From the NCBI RefSeq assembly GCF_002735305.1, contig NZ_PDYG01000001.1, positions 32,608-96,607 on the forward strand: a stretch of 64,000 bases of DNA. Direction: 5' to 3'. This document shows positions 1 to 7,500 of the stretch, piece by piece. The notes under the pieces are model-generated. The model did not search any database. It had not been told where the DNA came from and was given only the letters and a program-made list of their open reading frames with translations. Made by a program: the position numbers and the translations under genes. Numbering within the stretch: the first letter of the stretch is position 1; every line of letters starts with the position of its first letter. Origin of the DNA: Agathobacter ruminis (GTDB taxonomy: Bacteria; Bacillota; Clostridia; Lachnospirales; Lachnospiraceae).

Positions 1-263
1 GCCTCGATAAGATGTCCCAAAATGACTTCAAGATGCTGACCGTTCTTTTCATACATTGCCAGGAAAAAGAATGGCATCATAATCACCATCATTCCTATGG
101 CTGCTGTACTTGTTGAAGCTATCTGCTTTATCAAAAAGAATGACGGCACCCCGATGAGTGCCGCCACACTAAAGCAAATCAGCTGCCTTTTTGTCAGATT
201 GAACATCACCTTACTCTTTACCTTCGTAAGATCACGAGGCACCGAGATATATGATGCTGCCAT
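1..263 (-). CDS. PrgI family conjugal transfer protein (partial)
   Basis: The frame opens at ATG 263 and runs off the left edge, so only the N-terminal 87 or so residues are visible. It starts MAASYISVPRDLTKVKSK, followed by two hydrophobic segments (about residues 30-45 and 52-70), the layout of PrgI family membrane proteins of Gram-positive type IV secretion systems. These small proteins sit beside the VirB4 ATPase and are thought to help form the inner-membrane channel. It starts 22 bases after the VirB6-like gene stops, in the same operon. The ATPase gene expected next would lie outside the window. Confidence 0.85.
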   Translation of the reverse strand, partial: MAASYISVPRDLTKVKSKVMFNLTKRQLICFSVAALIGVPSFFLIKQIASTSTAAIGMMVIMMPFFFLAMYEKNGQHLEVILGHLIE

Positions 264-285
264 AACTGTATTCCTTTCTTTTGCG

Positions 286-1152
286 CTAATGCGCGTGAAG
301 TATTGATTTTGCTACCGCTCCGGTCTTAAACAGTGTAAAGGCCAGAAGAATCGTATAGCCAAGTACACCCCATAAGGAGCCGATGATATCTGTTGAAAAT
401 GCAACGGACTGAATCAGCACCGCATATATTCCCACACATACCATGATTAAGAATCCCTGAAAGCCAAGTGCAAACAACGACCTTAAATAGTTCTGCCCTA
501 TCATGCTCTGTTCCCTGTTTCCAATGGTTGAAAACGGTATAGGAGCAAGGCTTACCATGAGATAGATTTCAATCATTCTCGCATATACGATGACAAAGAT
601 CAGTGCTGACAAAATATAAATCAGGAACCTTACAATGATGGTCTGAAGATATATTGAAAGCAAAGGCCCGATATCCATGGCTTCGAGTGTGCTTTGTACA
701 GTAGCAAGGGTACTGTCATCAATTGCCGTACTCCCGGCTATGATACCGCCTGCCTGCGTTACCACATGTTGCGCCACATCAAATACCGCCATCGTGATAT
801 TCATCGTATTTGTAATTAAGGTTACTGCTACAAAAGTTTTGAAAATCCACTTCCAGAAGATCCAAGTTTCAAAGTTTGCCAAATTGTTATGGCTGATGAC
901 CAGCTGGATCAGCTCGTAACAGGCGATAAACGTAAGTATCAATCCGGCAATAGGCATGATTACATTCTCTGATAGAGTACGAATCATGTTATAAACCGCC
1001 GGTGAAAAGTTGGCAGGAGTCTGTCCTACCTCTGTTGCAATCTGCCCTACTTGATTATTCACTGATTCAAAGGTATTTGACAGATTATCCATGATGCCTG
1101 AAACAAGCAGTCCGCGAAACCAGTCCTCAATCGACTGAAGTATGCTGTCCAC
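286..1152 (-). CDS. VirB6/TrbL-like conjugal transfer membrane protein (CD1112-type)
   Basis: A 288-residue polytopic membrane protein with long hydrophobic helices from about residue 58 to the C-terminus. It matches the TrbL/VirB6-like proteins of clostridial conjugative transposons, which form part of the inner-membrane channel of the mating apparatus. The start is GTG 1152, chosen because AAGGAGGT stands just upstream. It lies between the Maff2 gene and prgI, the usual order for this element family. The family call rests on topology, size and gene order rather than a catalytic motif. Confidence 0.85.
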   Translation of the reverse strand: MDSILQSIEDWFRGLLVSGIMDNLSNTFESVNNQVGQIATEVGQTPANFSPAVYNMIRTLSENVIMPIAGLILTFIACYELIQLVISHNNLANFETWIFWKWIFKTFVAVTLITNTMNITMAVFDVAQHVVTQAGGIIAGSTAIDDSTLATVQSTLEAMDIGPLLSIYLQTIIVRFLIYILSALIFVIVYARMIEIYLMVSLAPIPFSTIGNREQSMIGQNYLRSLFALGFQGFLIMVCVGIYAVLIQSVAFSTDIIGSLWGVLGYTILLAFTLFKTGAVAKSILHAH

Positions 1153-1174
1153 TTGTTACCTCCTTCCGTATTAA

Positions 1175-1200
1175 GGAGCCGGACAGCTAAGCCCGGCTCC
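1175..1200 (-). other. Intergenic hairpin between Maff2 and VirB6-like genes
   Basis: Perfect 8-bp stem GGAGCCGG/CCGGCTCC with a 10-base loop, just before the ribosome site of the VirB6-like gene. No U-run follows, so it looks like an mRNA stability or processing hairpin rather than a terminator. Confidence 0.55.
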
Positions 1201-1222
1201 AACTTCCTCTTCTAAGCTCTTC

Positions 1223-1435
1223 TTAGAAAAGTCCGGAAAGCAAAGGAACAAGTACAGTACCGATGAGGGCAACACCACCTCCGGCCATGAGCTGCTTCAT
1301 TCCCTGGCTCTTAGCGCCGGGATTATCATTGCCATATCCTTCCATGAGGTTGATTGCTCCCCAAATGCCAAGACCTGCACCAAGTGCTACAACGAGTGTC
1401 TGAAGTACGCCTACTGCGCTCTGAAAAAATGCCAT
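1223..1435 (-). CDS. Maff2 family mobile element protein (pilin-like)
   Basis: A 70-residue protein with two hydrophobic helices (about residues 8-28 and 48-68) around a short Gly/Asn/Lys-rich loop. This is the form of the Maff2 family, small membrane proteins found between virD4 and the VirB6-like gene in Firmicute conjugative elements; a VirB2 pilin-like role is often suggested but unproven. A GGAGG ribosome site precedes ATG 1435. Confidence 0.85.
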   Translation of the reverse strand: MAFFQSAVGVLQTLVVALGAGLGIWGAINLMEGYGNDNPGAKSQGMKQLMAGGGVALIGTVLVPLLSGLF

Positions 1436-1519
1436 AATAAAAATCCTCCGTAAATTAAAATGATTGTTTGTTAGTTACTGTTGTCCGTAAGCCCGTCGAC
1501 TGACTCACGGTATGCGCGC

Positions 1520-1560
1520 ATAAGAAAAAGGCCCTCTCCCGTTCTTAGGAGAAAGCCTTA
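1520..1560 (-). terminator. Rho-independent terminator after virD4
   Basis: On the minus strand AAGGCTTTCTCC pairs (G-U pairs included) with GGGAGAGGGCCTT around a short loop and is followed by TTTTTCTT. It starts at the virD4 stop codon, between virD4 and the Maff2 gene, so it would cut the transfer operon unless read through. Confidence 0.75.
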
Positions 1561-3321
1561 GTCTTCGTTGATTTCGATGACTTCATATTGGTCATCGGGT
1601 TTCAATATTAAGTTGTGATCAAGGAACTTCTCGATATCGAACCAGTTCCTTTTGTCCGCATCCGCTGTCAGCGGATATTTCGGATGTTGCGTTAAGTCGT
1701 ACTTATCTGAAAGAAAAGGTCTTACGCCTCTGACTTGGACAATACACTTGCCGCCATCCATGACCGCCAATTCGTCGATACTCATAAGATCATGACCTAA
1801 CTTCTGGTAATTCATGTTGTAGCTCTGACTCGTACCCCTGGTTTCGCCCGTGTTATACATATCAATCGTTTCTTTACCAAGAATAGTGTTCAGGTCCTTT
1901 AGAGTCGTCTGTTCAGAGCCGCCCAGGAATATCTGGGTGTCGCAGTTACCAATGATGGTATCTGCATTGTCTTTGTAAATCGCCTTAAGCTGTGATTTTG
2001 CCTGCAGCACAAGTGCTGCAGATATCTCACGGCTACGGATGGTAGCCATAAGTTTCTCAAGATTCGGAATCTGGCCGATGTTTGCTGCCTCATCAATAAG
2101 ACATCTTACATGCACCGGAAGCCTTCCGCCATAGACATCATCTGCTTTTTCGCAAAGTAGGTTGAAAAGCTGCGTGTAAACCATGCTGATCAGAAAATTA
2201 AAGGTTGCGTCTGTATCTGACATGATAAGGAATAACGCTGTCTTCTTATCGCCCAGGGTATCAAGCTCAAGTTCATCGTATGCCGTAATCTCACGAAGCT
2301 CCTTTATATCAAAGGGAGCGAGCCTTGCGCCGCAGCTCACAAGTATGGATTTGGCCGTCTTGCCGGCACTTAACTTGTATTTGGCATATTGGCGTACCGC
2401 AAAGTGATCCGGGTCACGTTCTGCAAGCTCGTCAAACATGAGATCTACAGGGTTTTTGAACTCTTCGTCATCTTCCCTGACTTCCATCGCATTGATCATT
2501 TCAAGCAAAGTTGAAAAGTTCTGCTCTTCCTCCGGTGCTTCATAATGGATGTATCCGATAAGCGCCGAATACAGTAGTTTCTCTGCCTTTTCCCAAAATT
2601 CATCATTGGATTTACCTTCGCCTTTGGTGTTGGCAATCAGCGTGGTTACAAGCTTTAAGATGTCCTTCTCATCATGCACATAAGCGAATGGATTGTAATG
2701 CATACTCTTTTTAAAGTTAATGGTATTGAAGATTTTTATACGATATCCATTCTTCAAAAGAGCATTCCCAACCTCAGGTAAAACGGTGCCTTTCGGATCT
2801 GTAAGTACATAGGAACTATGCATTTGCAGGAGGTTCGGCTTGATAAAAAATCTCGTTTTACCGGAACCTGAACCGCCGACCACTAGCGTATTCTTGTTCC
2901 TTGCGTACTTTGGATTGGTAGGTCTTGAGTTCATGGTAAGTCTCTCAGTCTGTGAAAGAATCACATTATTCTGAAAGACCGGGTCCATGTATGGCTCTAT
3001 GTCCTCATGTTTCCCCCACCTGGCAGATCCATATTCCTGATTGTGCCGAAATTTCTTGGCATTCTTGCCTTTGATATATACCGCAAGCCGCAAGATTCCA
3101 CCGATAGCAAGTCCTACTAATAAATCAATAGGATGTAAGCTCGGCAATGGATTGGCAAACGCTGTTCCAAAGCAGCCATCCAGCACTACACTCTGCACCT
3201 TTTCAGATGCATTCGTTCCACCGGCGATGCGAAAAGCCTCTCCGATGTTGGTTGCTACAAGTCCTATCACAACATAAGGGATGTTCAGGATAAGTAACTT
3301 TTTAAGGTTCTTCTTTTTCAT
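1558..3321 (-). CDS. VirD4-like type IV coupling protein (CD1115-type)
   Basis: A 587-residue coupling ATPase that would bring the relaxase-DNA complex to the mating channel. N-terminal membrane segments lie at about residues 9-27 and 63-82. The Walker A motif GGSGSGKTR is at about residue 149. A later conserved block contains LIDEAANIGQIPNLEKL (Walker B region), then arginine-finger-like sequence and an ILGKETI segment typical of VirD4/TraG. The start overlaps the PcfB stop by 4 bases (ATGA), indicating translational coupling. Length fits the CD1115 family of clostridial conjugative transposons. Confidence 0.95.
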   Translation of the reverse strand: MKKKNLKKLLILNIPYVVIGLVATNIGEAFRIAGGTNASEKVQSVVLDGCFGTAFANPLPSLHPIDLLVGLAIGGILRLAVYIKGKNAKKFRHNQEYGSARWGKHEDIEPYMDPVFQNNVILSQTERLTMNSRPTNPKYARNKNTLVVGGSGSGKTRFFIKPNLLQMHSSYVLTDPKGTVLPEVGNALLKNGYRIKIFNTINFKKSMHYNPFAYVHDEKDILKLVTTLIANTKGEGKSNDEFWEKAEKLLYSALIGYIHYEAPEEEQNFSTLLEMINAMEVREDDEEFKNPVDLMFDELAERDPDHFAVRQYAKYKLSAGKTAKSILVSCGARLAPFDIKELREITAYDELELDTLGDKKTALFLIMSDTDATFNFLISMVYTQLFNLLCEKADDVYGGRLPVHVRCLIDEAANIGQIPNLEKLMATIRSREISAALVLQAKSQLKAIYKDNADTIIGNCDTQIFLGGSEQTTLKDLNTILGKETIDMYNTGETRGTSQSYNMNYQKLGHDLMSIDELAVMDGGKCIVQVRGVRPFLSDKYDLTQHPKYPLTADADKRNWFDIEKFLDHNLILKPDDQYEVIEINED

Positions 3322-3821
3322 CGCTCCATCTCCTTCCGCTTTTCCTTACTCTTGCGAGGCATGGAAGCAACTTTTTCTTTGAACTTCTTTAGTTTCTGAA
3401 GGACACTCGGGCGCTCCTTCTCAGCAGATTTCTTTCGTTTTGTCTGCTTAGCTGCATATTCCTTCAAAACCTGAGTGATAGCATCCGCATCCCTGGCCTT
3501 GAAGAAGACAGTATACTTCGGCGGAGTCTCATTCTTGTCTTTAACAATGGCAAAATCCACTCCGTATTTGTTGGCAAGTTTCTTAAAATCACGAATACCG
3601 GAATCTCCGATCTCCATGCTTGAAACTCCCTGGTCCTGTCCTATAAGTTCCTTAACAGATTGTTTCCCCTTGGTATGAGTATTCTTCGCCACCTGCTTTA
3701 GCCGGTGCTTATTCTCCAACTTGCGCTTATAGGCAATCAAAGCCTTGATTAAAAGCCTTAAGGATACTTTGGTCGTTTTTACAGCTAGGTTCACTGTTTT
3801 GTTTTCTACTTCTTCCTGCAC
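3318..3821 (-). CDS. PcfB family protein (DUF3801)
   Basis: A basic, helical protein of about 167 residues starting at GTG 3821, chosen because AAGGAAGTG lies just upstream; the frame is open to 3842. It ends in a Lys/Arg-rich tail. It resembles PcfB/DUF3801, the relaxosome accessory factor that helps load the relaxase-DNA complex onto the coupling protein. Position directly before virD4, with overlapping ends, is the known arrangement for the family. Confidence 0.85.
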   Translation of the reverse strand: MQEEVENKTVNLAVKTTKVSLRLLIKALIAYKRKLENKHRLKQVAKNTHTKGKQSVKELIGQDQGVSSMEIGDSGIRDFKKLANKYGVDFAIVKDKNETPPKYTVFFKARDADAITQVLKEYAAKQTKRKKSAEKERPSVLQKLKKFKEKVASMPRKSKEKRKEMER

Positions 3822-3851
3822 CAAATCACTTCCTTTCCTCAAAAACAGTTT

Positions 3852-4262
3852 TTAAAGCAACTCAAGTGCTGAAAACTCCTGCCCGTCGCATACAAGCGTA
3901 ATCAGTCTGCTCTTAAATTCCGCAGCTGCCTTCTCAAATTCGTCTCCAACAAGCATAGATAAAGCCCTGCCATCAAATTTCATAATGATAACAGAGCCTA
4001 TAAAACACTTACCGGTTCCAATATTGATAATCTTGTCACCGTTCATCATGGCAATATAGTCACTATCACCCATATATTCACCATGTCCAATGTCATTAAG
4101 CTTATCCAGGATTTCCTGTGCCTCATACGCATCTACAATACGGGATTCGCCGTTTGTCGCGATAATAAGAGCACCCTCGTCTTTACGCTTAAGCTTGGTC
4201 TCTTTGAGCACTGCTCCATCATTGACGGGATCAAGTGCAATCTTGATATCCAATGTTTCCAT
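3852..4262 (-). CDS. Hypothetical ICE protein, 136 aa
   Basis: An acidic soluble protein with no catalytic motif I recognise. It lies between the RepA-like gene and pcfB in the transfer operon with a strong GGAGG site before ATG 4262. Position suggests a relaxosome or regulatory accessory role, but that is inference only. Confidence 0.75.
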   Translation of the reverse strand: METLDIKIALDPVNDGAVLKETKLKRKDEGALIIATNGESRIVDAYEAQEILDKLNDIGHGEYMGDSDYIAMMNGDKIINIGTGKCFIGSVIIMKFDGRALSMLVGDEFEKAAAEFKSRLITLVCDGQEFSALELL

Positions 4263-4276
4263 GTTACGTTCCTCCG

Positions 4277-5146
4277 TTAAATACGACCTTCAGCCATGTC
4301 ATTGTTGACCCAGGCCTGATAATAGCTTTGCATAGTCAGAGGCGCATTATATATGGCAGCAAGCAGGTACTGTTTGATGTTACGCACCTTGGCAGGGTTC
4401 TTCTTCATGCAGTCCATGACATATTCAAGATGCATGGAATTGATTTTCAAAAACTGAGATTTCACCACGTTCACAGGCTTATCATCCCCTGCAATACGGA
4501 TAGTTCTCCGCTTGGAGCAAACAACATCAAGCATAAGATCCATGATTGCATCCAAAGTCTCCCGGTCATAGGGATACCGCTCATACATAATCTCCATATC
4601 AAGTTGGGAATTAAGATAATTACGGTAGGATGTTCTCTCATCCATATCCTTATCCGCTCCGGATAGGATAGGATTAGTCTTATTACTCTCAGTATTATTT
4701 TTCTCAGTCTTATTAGTTTCCGATTTGCGATTGTCCAGAGTTCCGGTATGCAGAATTACAGAGTTCTGCTTTTCAGAATCCAAGAGTTCTGCTTTTCGGA
4801 ATCGGGTAAAATCTTTCACATAGATAATGGTGGGTTTACCAAGCCCCTGCTTTTTGCGTTCAATAAGACCAAATTCATCCAGTTCCCGCAATAGTCCACA
4901 GGCTTTTGTATTTGCGCAGCGCATAGACCTTTTCACACTTTTTATCGTGTAATAGACATAGACACGCCCCGCATCATCCAACCAGCCATTTTCCCTGGAT
5001 AGACTGATTCTATCCAAAAGAAGTCCGTACAAAACCTTGGCATCTGTAGACAGTGCCTCAAAAATTTCTTCTGTAAAAAGCATCTTGGGAATCCTGTAAA
5101 ACGAATAGCTTTCTGACTGCTCCTCATAAAAGTAGTCAAAAACCAT
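4277..5146 (-). CDS. Replication initiator protein A / DUF6017-like protein
   Basis: A 289-residue protein whose N-terminal ~115 residues form the winged-helix RepA_N-type domain (FYRIPKMLFT near residue 17, then LSTDAKVLYGLLLDRISLS and FGLIERKKQGLGKP). A polar linker and a C-terminal domain rich in DUF6017-like features follow. In conjugative elements this class is associated with the element's autonomous replication and maintenance. The start ATG 5146 follows within 5 bases of the previous stop, with AGGAAGTG in the end of the preceding gene serving as ribosome site. Confidence 0.85.
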   Translation of the reverse strand: MVFDYFYEEQSESYSFYRIPKMLFTEEIFEALSTDAKVLYGLLLDRISLSRENGWLDDAGRVYVYYTIKSVKRSMRCANTKACGLLRELDEFGLIERKKQGLGKPTIIYVKDFTRFRKAELLDSEKQNSVILHTGTLDNRKSETNKTEKNNTESNKTNPILSGADKDMDERTSYRNYLNSQLDMEIMYERYPYDRETLDAIMDLMLDVVCSKRRTIRIAGDDKPVNVVKSQFLKINSMHLEYVMDCMKKNPAKVRNIKQYLLAAIYNAPLTMQSYYQAWVNNDMAEGRI

Positions 5147-5150
5147 AGCA

Positions 5151-5348
5151 TCACACTTCCTTTGCCTTGTTCTTTGCCGCCCTGTGCTCTTTCATGATTT
5201 TGGCGTAACAAGGGAAACAGAAGGCTTTGTTATAACCATAAGGACATTCTGTCTTACAGTTCTGAGGATGAGCTATCGGCTCCGGTCTTCCGACTACGGG
5301 AGTACTGCTACTTCCTACAGCTCCCAATACGTTGTAATGTGCTGACAT
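5151..5348 (-). CDS. Small Cys-containing ICE protein, 65 aa
   Basis: A 65-residue protein with four cysteines in the pattern CKTECPYGYNKAFCFPCY, which could bind a metal ion. AGGAGGT lies before ATG 5348, and its end supplies the ribosome site for the RepA-like gene, so the two are probably co-translated. Function unknown. Confidence 0.7.
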   Translation of the reverse strand: MSAHYNVLGAVGSSSTPVVGRPEPIAHPQNCKTECPYGYNKAFCFPCYAKIMKEHRAAKNKAKEV

Positions 5349-5365
5349 TTTTATTACCTCCTATG

Positions 5366-5420
5366 CAATAGAAAAAGCGCCAGACCGAAGGTCATAACCT
5401 CCGGCTGACGCCTTGTACAT
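5366..5420 (-). terminator. Long hairpin plus U-run between DUF5688-like gene and small ORF
   Basis: On the minus strand GCGTCAG pairs with CTGGCGC and inside it CCGGAGGT pairs with ACCTTCGG around TATG, giving about 15 stacked pairs followed by TTTTTCTATT. This is a strong intrinsic terminator just after the DUF5688-like stop codon. Its base stem matches that of the leader hairpin near 6580-6625. Confidence 0.8.
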
Positions 5421-5430
5421 CATGATGAGA

Positions 5431-6510
5431 TCAGAGTGCTTCGCCACCCTTGGCCTTGGCACCCTTATCAAAGGTTTCTTTCTTCGGAGTCTTGGCGACT
5501 TCCTCTTTCTTGGCTTTGAGATCACCAAGCACAGATTTTTCGCCTCTCTCCTCAGCATGCTCCGCTTCCTTTTCAGCCTGGCGCTGTACGAACTTTTCAC
5601 CAAGCTCGAAAATCTTTTCCTTACTGTCATAGTGGTAAACACTGTCAGTAAGCTTATCAGCAGGAGCAACCTGCGTTGCATTGACTTCCTTTACCATTGC
5701 CTCAAGATCCTTTAAGCTCATCTCGCCATTGTCAGGCACGATCAGAACCTCATGGATGCTCGAAGGCAAAATGAAGAAGTCTCCACCGGCTCTTTCAGCT
5801 GCCTGGTCCATAAAGTTCTGATATGCAAGAACTCCGGCACCATGTACCTTATCGGGTACTGTAGCAACGTAGATCTTTTCATCTTCAGGCGCTACAGGGA
5901 AAAGTCCCATCATTTCAGCCTGCTCAACTCCCATCATCTCAGCCATGACTTCACTCATGCCTTTGATTTCAACGGGTTTGATCTGAGGCGCATTCTCCAT
6001 TGCATCAGCATGAAGCTGTTCAGGTGTAACTCCCATGCTATCAAGCAGCTGGTTTGTAACGAGGATCGATGCTCTTCCATCGTCATCGGAACTTAAGACG
6101 AAACGATAAACAACCGCCATATCTTCCATATTCTGATGAGGTACGGTTTCAAGCATTTCCTTGTTGGCCTCTGCGGAAACAACTTCCATCGCAAGCTTTT
6201 CCTTCATCTGAGAGTAATCAGATAAGGAATCGATATCGAACTCCGGTCTCTGGTTGATTCCGTTATTGATGACATCTACTGCCTTATCAACAACTTCATC
6301 GTAAGGTCTGCCGTCTTCGACTGCTCCGTAGAACTTGTCGATTCCGATGTTCACTCCGATGTTGCTGCCCTCGGGTGTAACCGTGATTGCCTCATAACTC
6401 TCATTCAGCTTATTCACAGTATGAATGGAGAGATCAACCTCTGCACCCTGCTCGTAAAGTCTGTCTTTCACATCCTCTACGAATTTTTCTTTGAAACTTT
6501 CGTAATCCAT
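5431..6510 (-). CDS. DUF5688 family protein
   Basis: A 359-residue acidic protein opening MDYESFKEKFVEDVKDRL, the typical start of DUF5688 proteins, which are common in conjugative elements of gut Clostridia and have no known biochemical role. The last ~80 residues are a Lys/Glu-rich, probably coiled or disordered tail. It is the first gene after the predicted transfer promoter and leader, and is bracketed by two related hairpins. Confidence 0.8.
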   Translation of the reverse strand: MDYESFKEKFVEDVKDRLYEQGAEVDLSIHTVNKLNESYEAITVTPEGSNIGVNIGIDKFYGAVEDGRPYDEVVDKAVDVINNGINQRPEFDIDSLSDYSQMKEKLAMEVVSAEANKEMLETVPHQNMEDMAVVYRFVLSSDDDGRASILVTNQLLDSMGVTPEQLHADAMENAPQIKPVEIKGMSEVMAEMMGVEQAEMMGLFPVAPEDEKIYVATVPDKVHGAGVLAYQNFMDQAAERAGGDFFILPSSIHEVLIVPDNGEMSLKDLEAMVKEVNATQVAPADKLTDSVYHYDSKEKIFELGEKFVQRQAEKEAEHAEERGEKSVLGDLKAKKEEVAKTPKKETFDKGAKAKGGEAL

Positions 6511-6574
6511 ATTTTGATTTCCTTTCTGTTTGCATTAGCATTGGATCGTCACCCTCCGCCTGGTTGATGGCAAT

Positions 6575-6625
6575 AAAAAAACGCCAGGCCCATGACCTCG
6601 TTTGAAGCCATAAGCTGACGCTTGA
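6575..6625 (-). terminator. Leader hairpin with U-run (possible attenuator) before the transfer operon
   Basis: On the minus strand GCGTCAG pairs with CTGGCGT, and inside it CTTATGGCTTC pairs fully (with G-U pairs) with GAGGTCATGGG around AAAC; a run of seven U follows. It lies between the predicted promoter near 6700 and the DUF5688-like start at 6510, so it would stop transcription before the first gene unless overcome. Upstream in the leader are two more hairpins: CGGGA/TCCCG and the palindrome TTCTTTTGCAAAAGAA. Confidence 0.75.
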
Positions 6626-6693
6626 ATCTGCCGGTATTCTTTTGCAAAAGAAATGGGCTCGGTGTCCGGGATTTGTTCCCGTTCGCTTTGCCC

Positions 6694-6705
6694 ATTGTAA
6701 ATATA
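6694..6705 (-). promoter_or_regulatory. Candidate -10 region of the transfer operon promoter
   Basis: Minus-strand TATATT and TACAAT stand adjacent here with no good -35 element upstream. The nearest copy of the 11-bp repeat is about 34 bases upstream, a layout that fits an activator-dependent promoter. Weak evidence by itself. Confidence 0.35.
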
Positions 6706-6738
6706 ACACATCAAAAATCGCTTGAAAAGGGAACCAAT

Positions 6739-6789
6739 AGGTAACTGACAGGTAATTCGTAGGTAATCAACAGGTAATCCATAGGTAAT
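6739..6789. repeat. Five direct repeats with exact 11-bp period (AGGTAAT core)
   Basis: The heptamer AGGTAAY starts at 6739, 6750, 6761, 6772 and 6783, each followed by four variable bases. The 11-bp period places every copy on nearly the same DNA face, as for a cooperative DNA-binding protein or iterons. It lies between the CD1845-like stop and the transfer leader. Confidence 0.9.
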
Positions 6790-6796
6790 TTTCTAA

Positions 6797-7081
6797 TTAA
6801 CCATGCATAAGACCCTTGAAAAACTCCTGTCCGAACTCAAGCTCTACTTCTATCCAGCCTATAGTAAACAATAATATGAAACAGATGACAACAGACGCCC
6901 CGATGATTCCTACAGCGAGCCACTGTGTCGCTATCACTGATAAGATAAGAAGGATAATCATTGGAATAAATAACAGGCTTGCAGCCCTGCAATAAAGCGA
7001 AGATATAGCAGTTGCAAATAAACGAAGTATTCCAAACAACAGTATCATAGGAAGTGCAATAAGTATCTTAACTATTCTCAT
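6797..7081 (-). CDS. CD1845-like small membrane protein
   Basis: About 94 residues, mostly hydrophobic with three likely helices. ATG 7081 is the better start because GGGGGCA precedes it; the frame is open to 7126. Sequence start MRIVKILIALPMILL resembles the CD1845 family of small membrane proteins found in clostridial conjugative elements. It overlaps the end of the HTH gene by 14 bases, so the two are translationally linked. Role unknown. Confidence 0.65.
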   Translation of the reverse strand: MRIVKILIALPMILLFGILRLFATAISSLYCRAASLLFIPMIILLILSVIATQWLAVGIIGASVVICFILLFTIGWIEVELEFGQEFFKGLMHG

Positions 7082-7355
7082 GATCAAATGCCCCCTTTCT
7101 CTTCTCATTAAGAACCTTATAAGCAATCAAACGAAGAACGTACTCCGGCATAACACGACGGCCAAGCTCCCACTCCTGCATCGTTCTATAAGGAATGCCA
7201 AGCCAATCGGAAAAGTCCTTGCGATTCATACCTGACTGCTCTCTGATCATTTTAAAAGCATAAGCCATCTTACGACGCTCTGCTTCGGTATCATCCTTAG
7301 AGGTTCTTTCAACCTCAATCTCAATTCCTTCTACGTTATATATCTCAGTCTTCAT
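7068..7355 (-). CDS. HTH (XRE-type) transcriptional regulator of the ICE
   Basis: A 95-residue regulator starting at ATG 7355 (AAGGAGAG upstream). The helix-turn-helix spans about residues 36-68 (REQSGMNRKDFSDWLGIPYR, then TMQEWELGRR). It lies downstream of a promoter whose spacer is filled by a perfect palindrome, so autorepression is very likely. Its position next to the 11-bp repeats and the transfer leader makes it a candidate controller of conjugation. Confidence 0.85.
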   Translation of the reverse strand: MKTEIYNVEGIEIEVERTSKDDTEAERRKMAYAFKMIREQSGMNRKDFSDWLGIPYRTMQEWELGRRVMPEYVLRLIAYKVLNEKRKGAFDHENS

Positions 7356-7374
7356 AGGCACTCTCCTTCGCTTA

Positions 7375-7431
7375 TGTAGTCAGTGCGTGTATCCTACTAT
7401 AATTATAATGTAGTCAATGACTACACGTCAA
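7375..7431 (-). promoter_or_regulatory. Promoter and operator of the ICE HTH regulator
   Basis: Minus strand: -35 TTGACG (7426-7431), 18-base spacer, -10 TATAAT (7402-7407). The spacer is almost exactly the palindrome TGTAGTCATTGACTACA (7409-7425), and a further half site TGACTACA is at 7375-7382. A repressor bound here would cover both promoter elements. Confidence 0.85.
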
Positions 7432-7433
7432 GG

Positions 7434-7470
7434 CAAAAAAATATCAGCCGCTATAATTTGCAGCTGATAT
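7434..7470 (-). terminator. Terminator of the four-gene LytTR-controlled operon
   Basis: Minus-strand hairpin ATATCAGC/GCTGATAT (8 bp, 14-base loop) followed by seven U, about 30 bases after the stop codon at 7501. Confidence 0.85.
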
Positions 7471-7500
7471 TTAAATTCCGGTATATCTTACTATCGCCCC

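Noticed and set aside
6434..6709. 91-codon frame in the transfer leader starting MLYLQWAKRTG
   Set aside because: It runs through the leader hairpins, overlaps the DUF5688-like start in another frame and has no ribosome site; composition is not protein-like.
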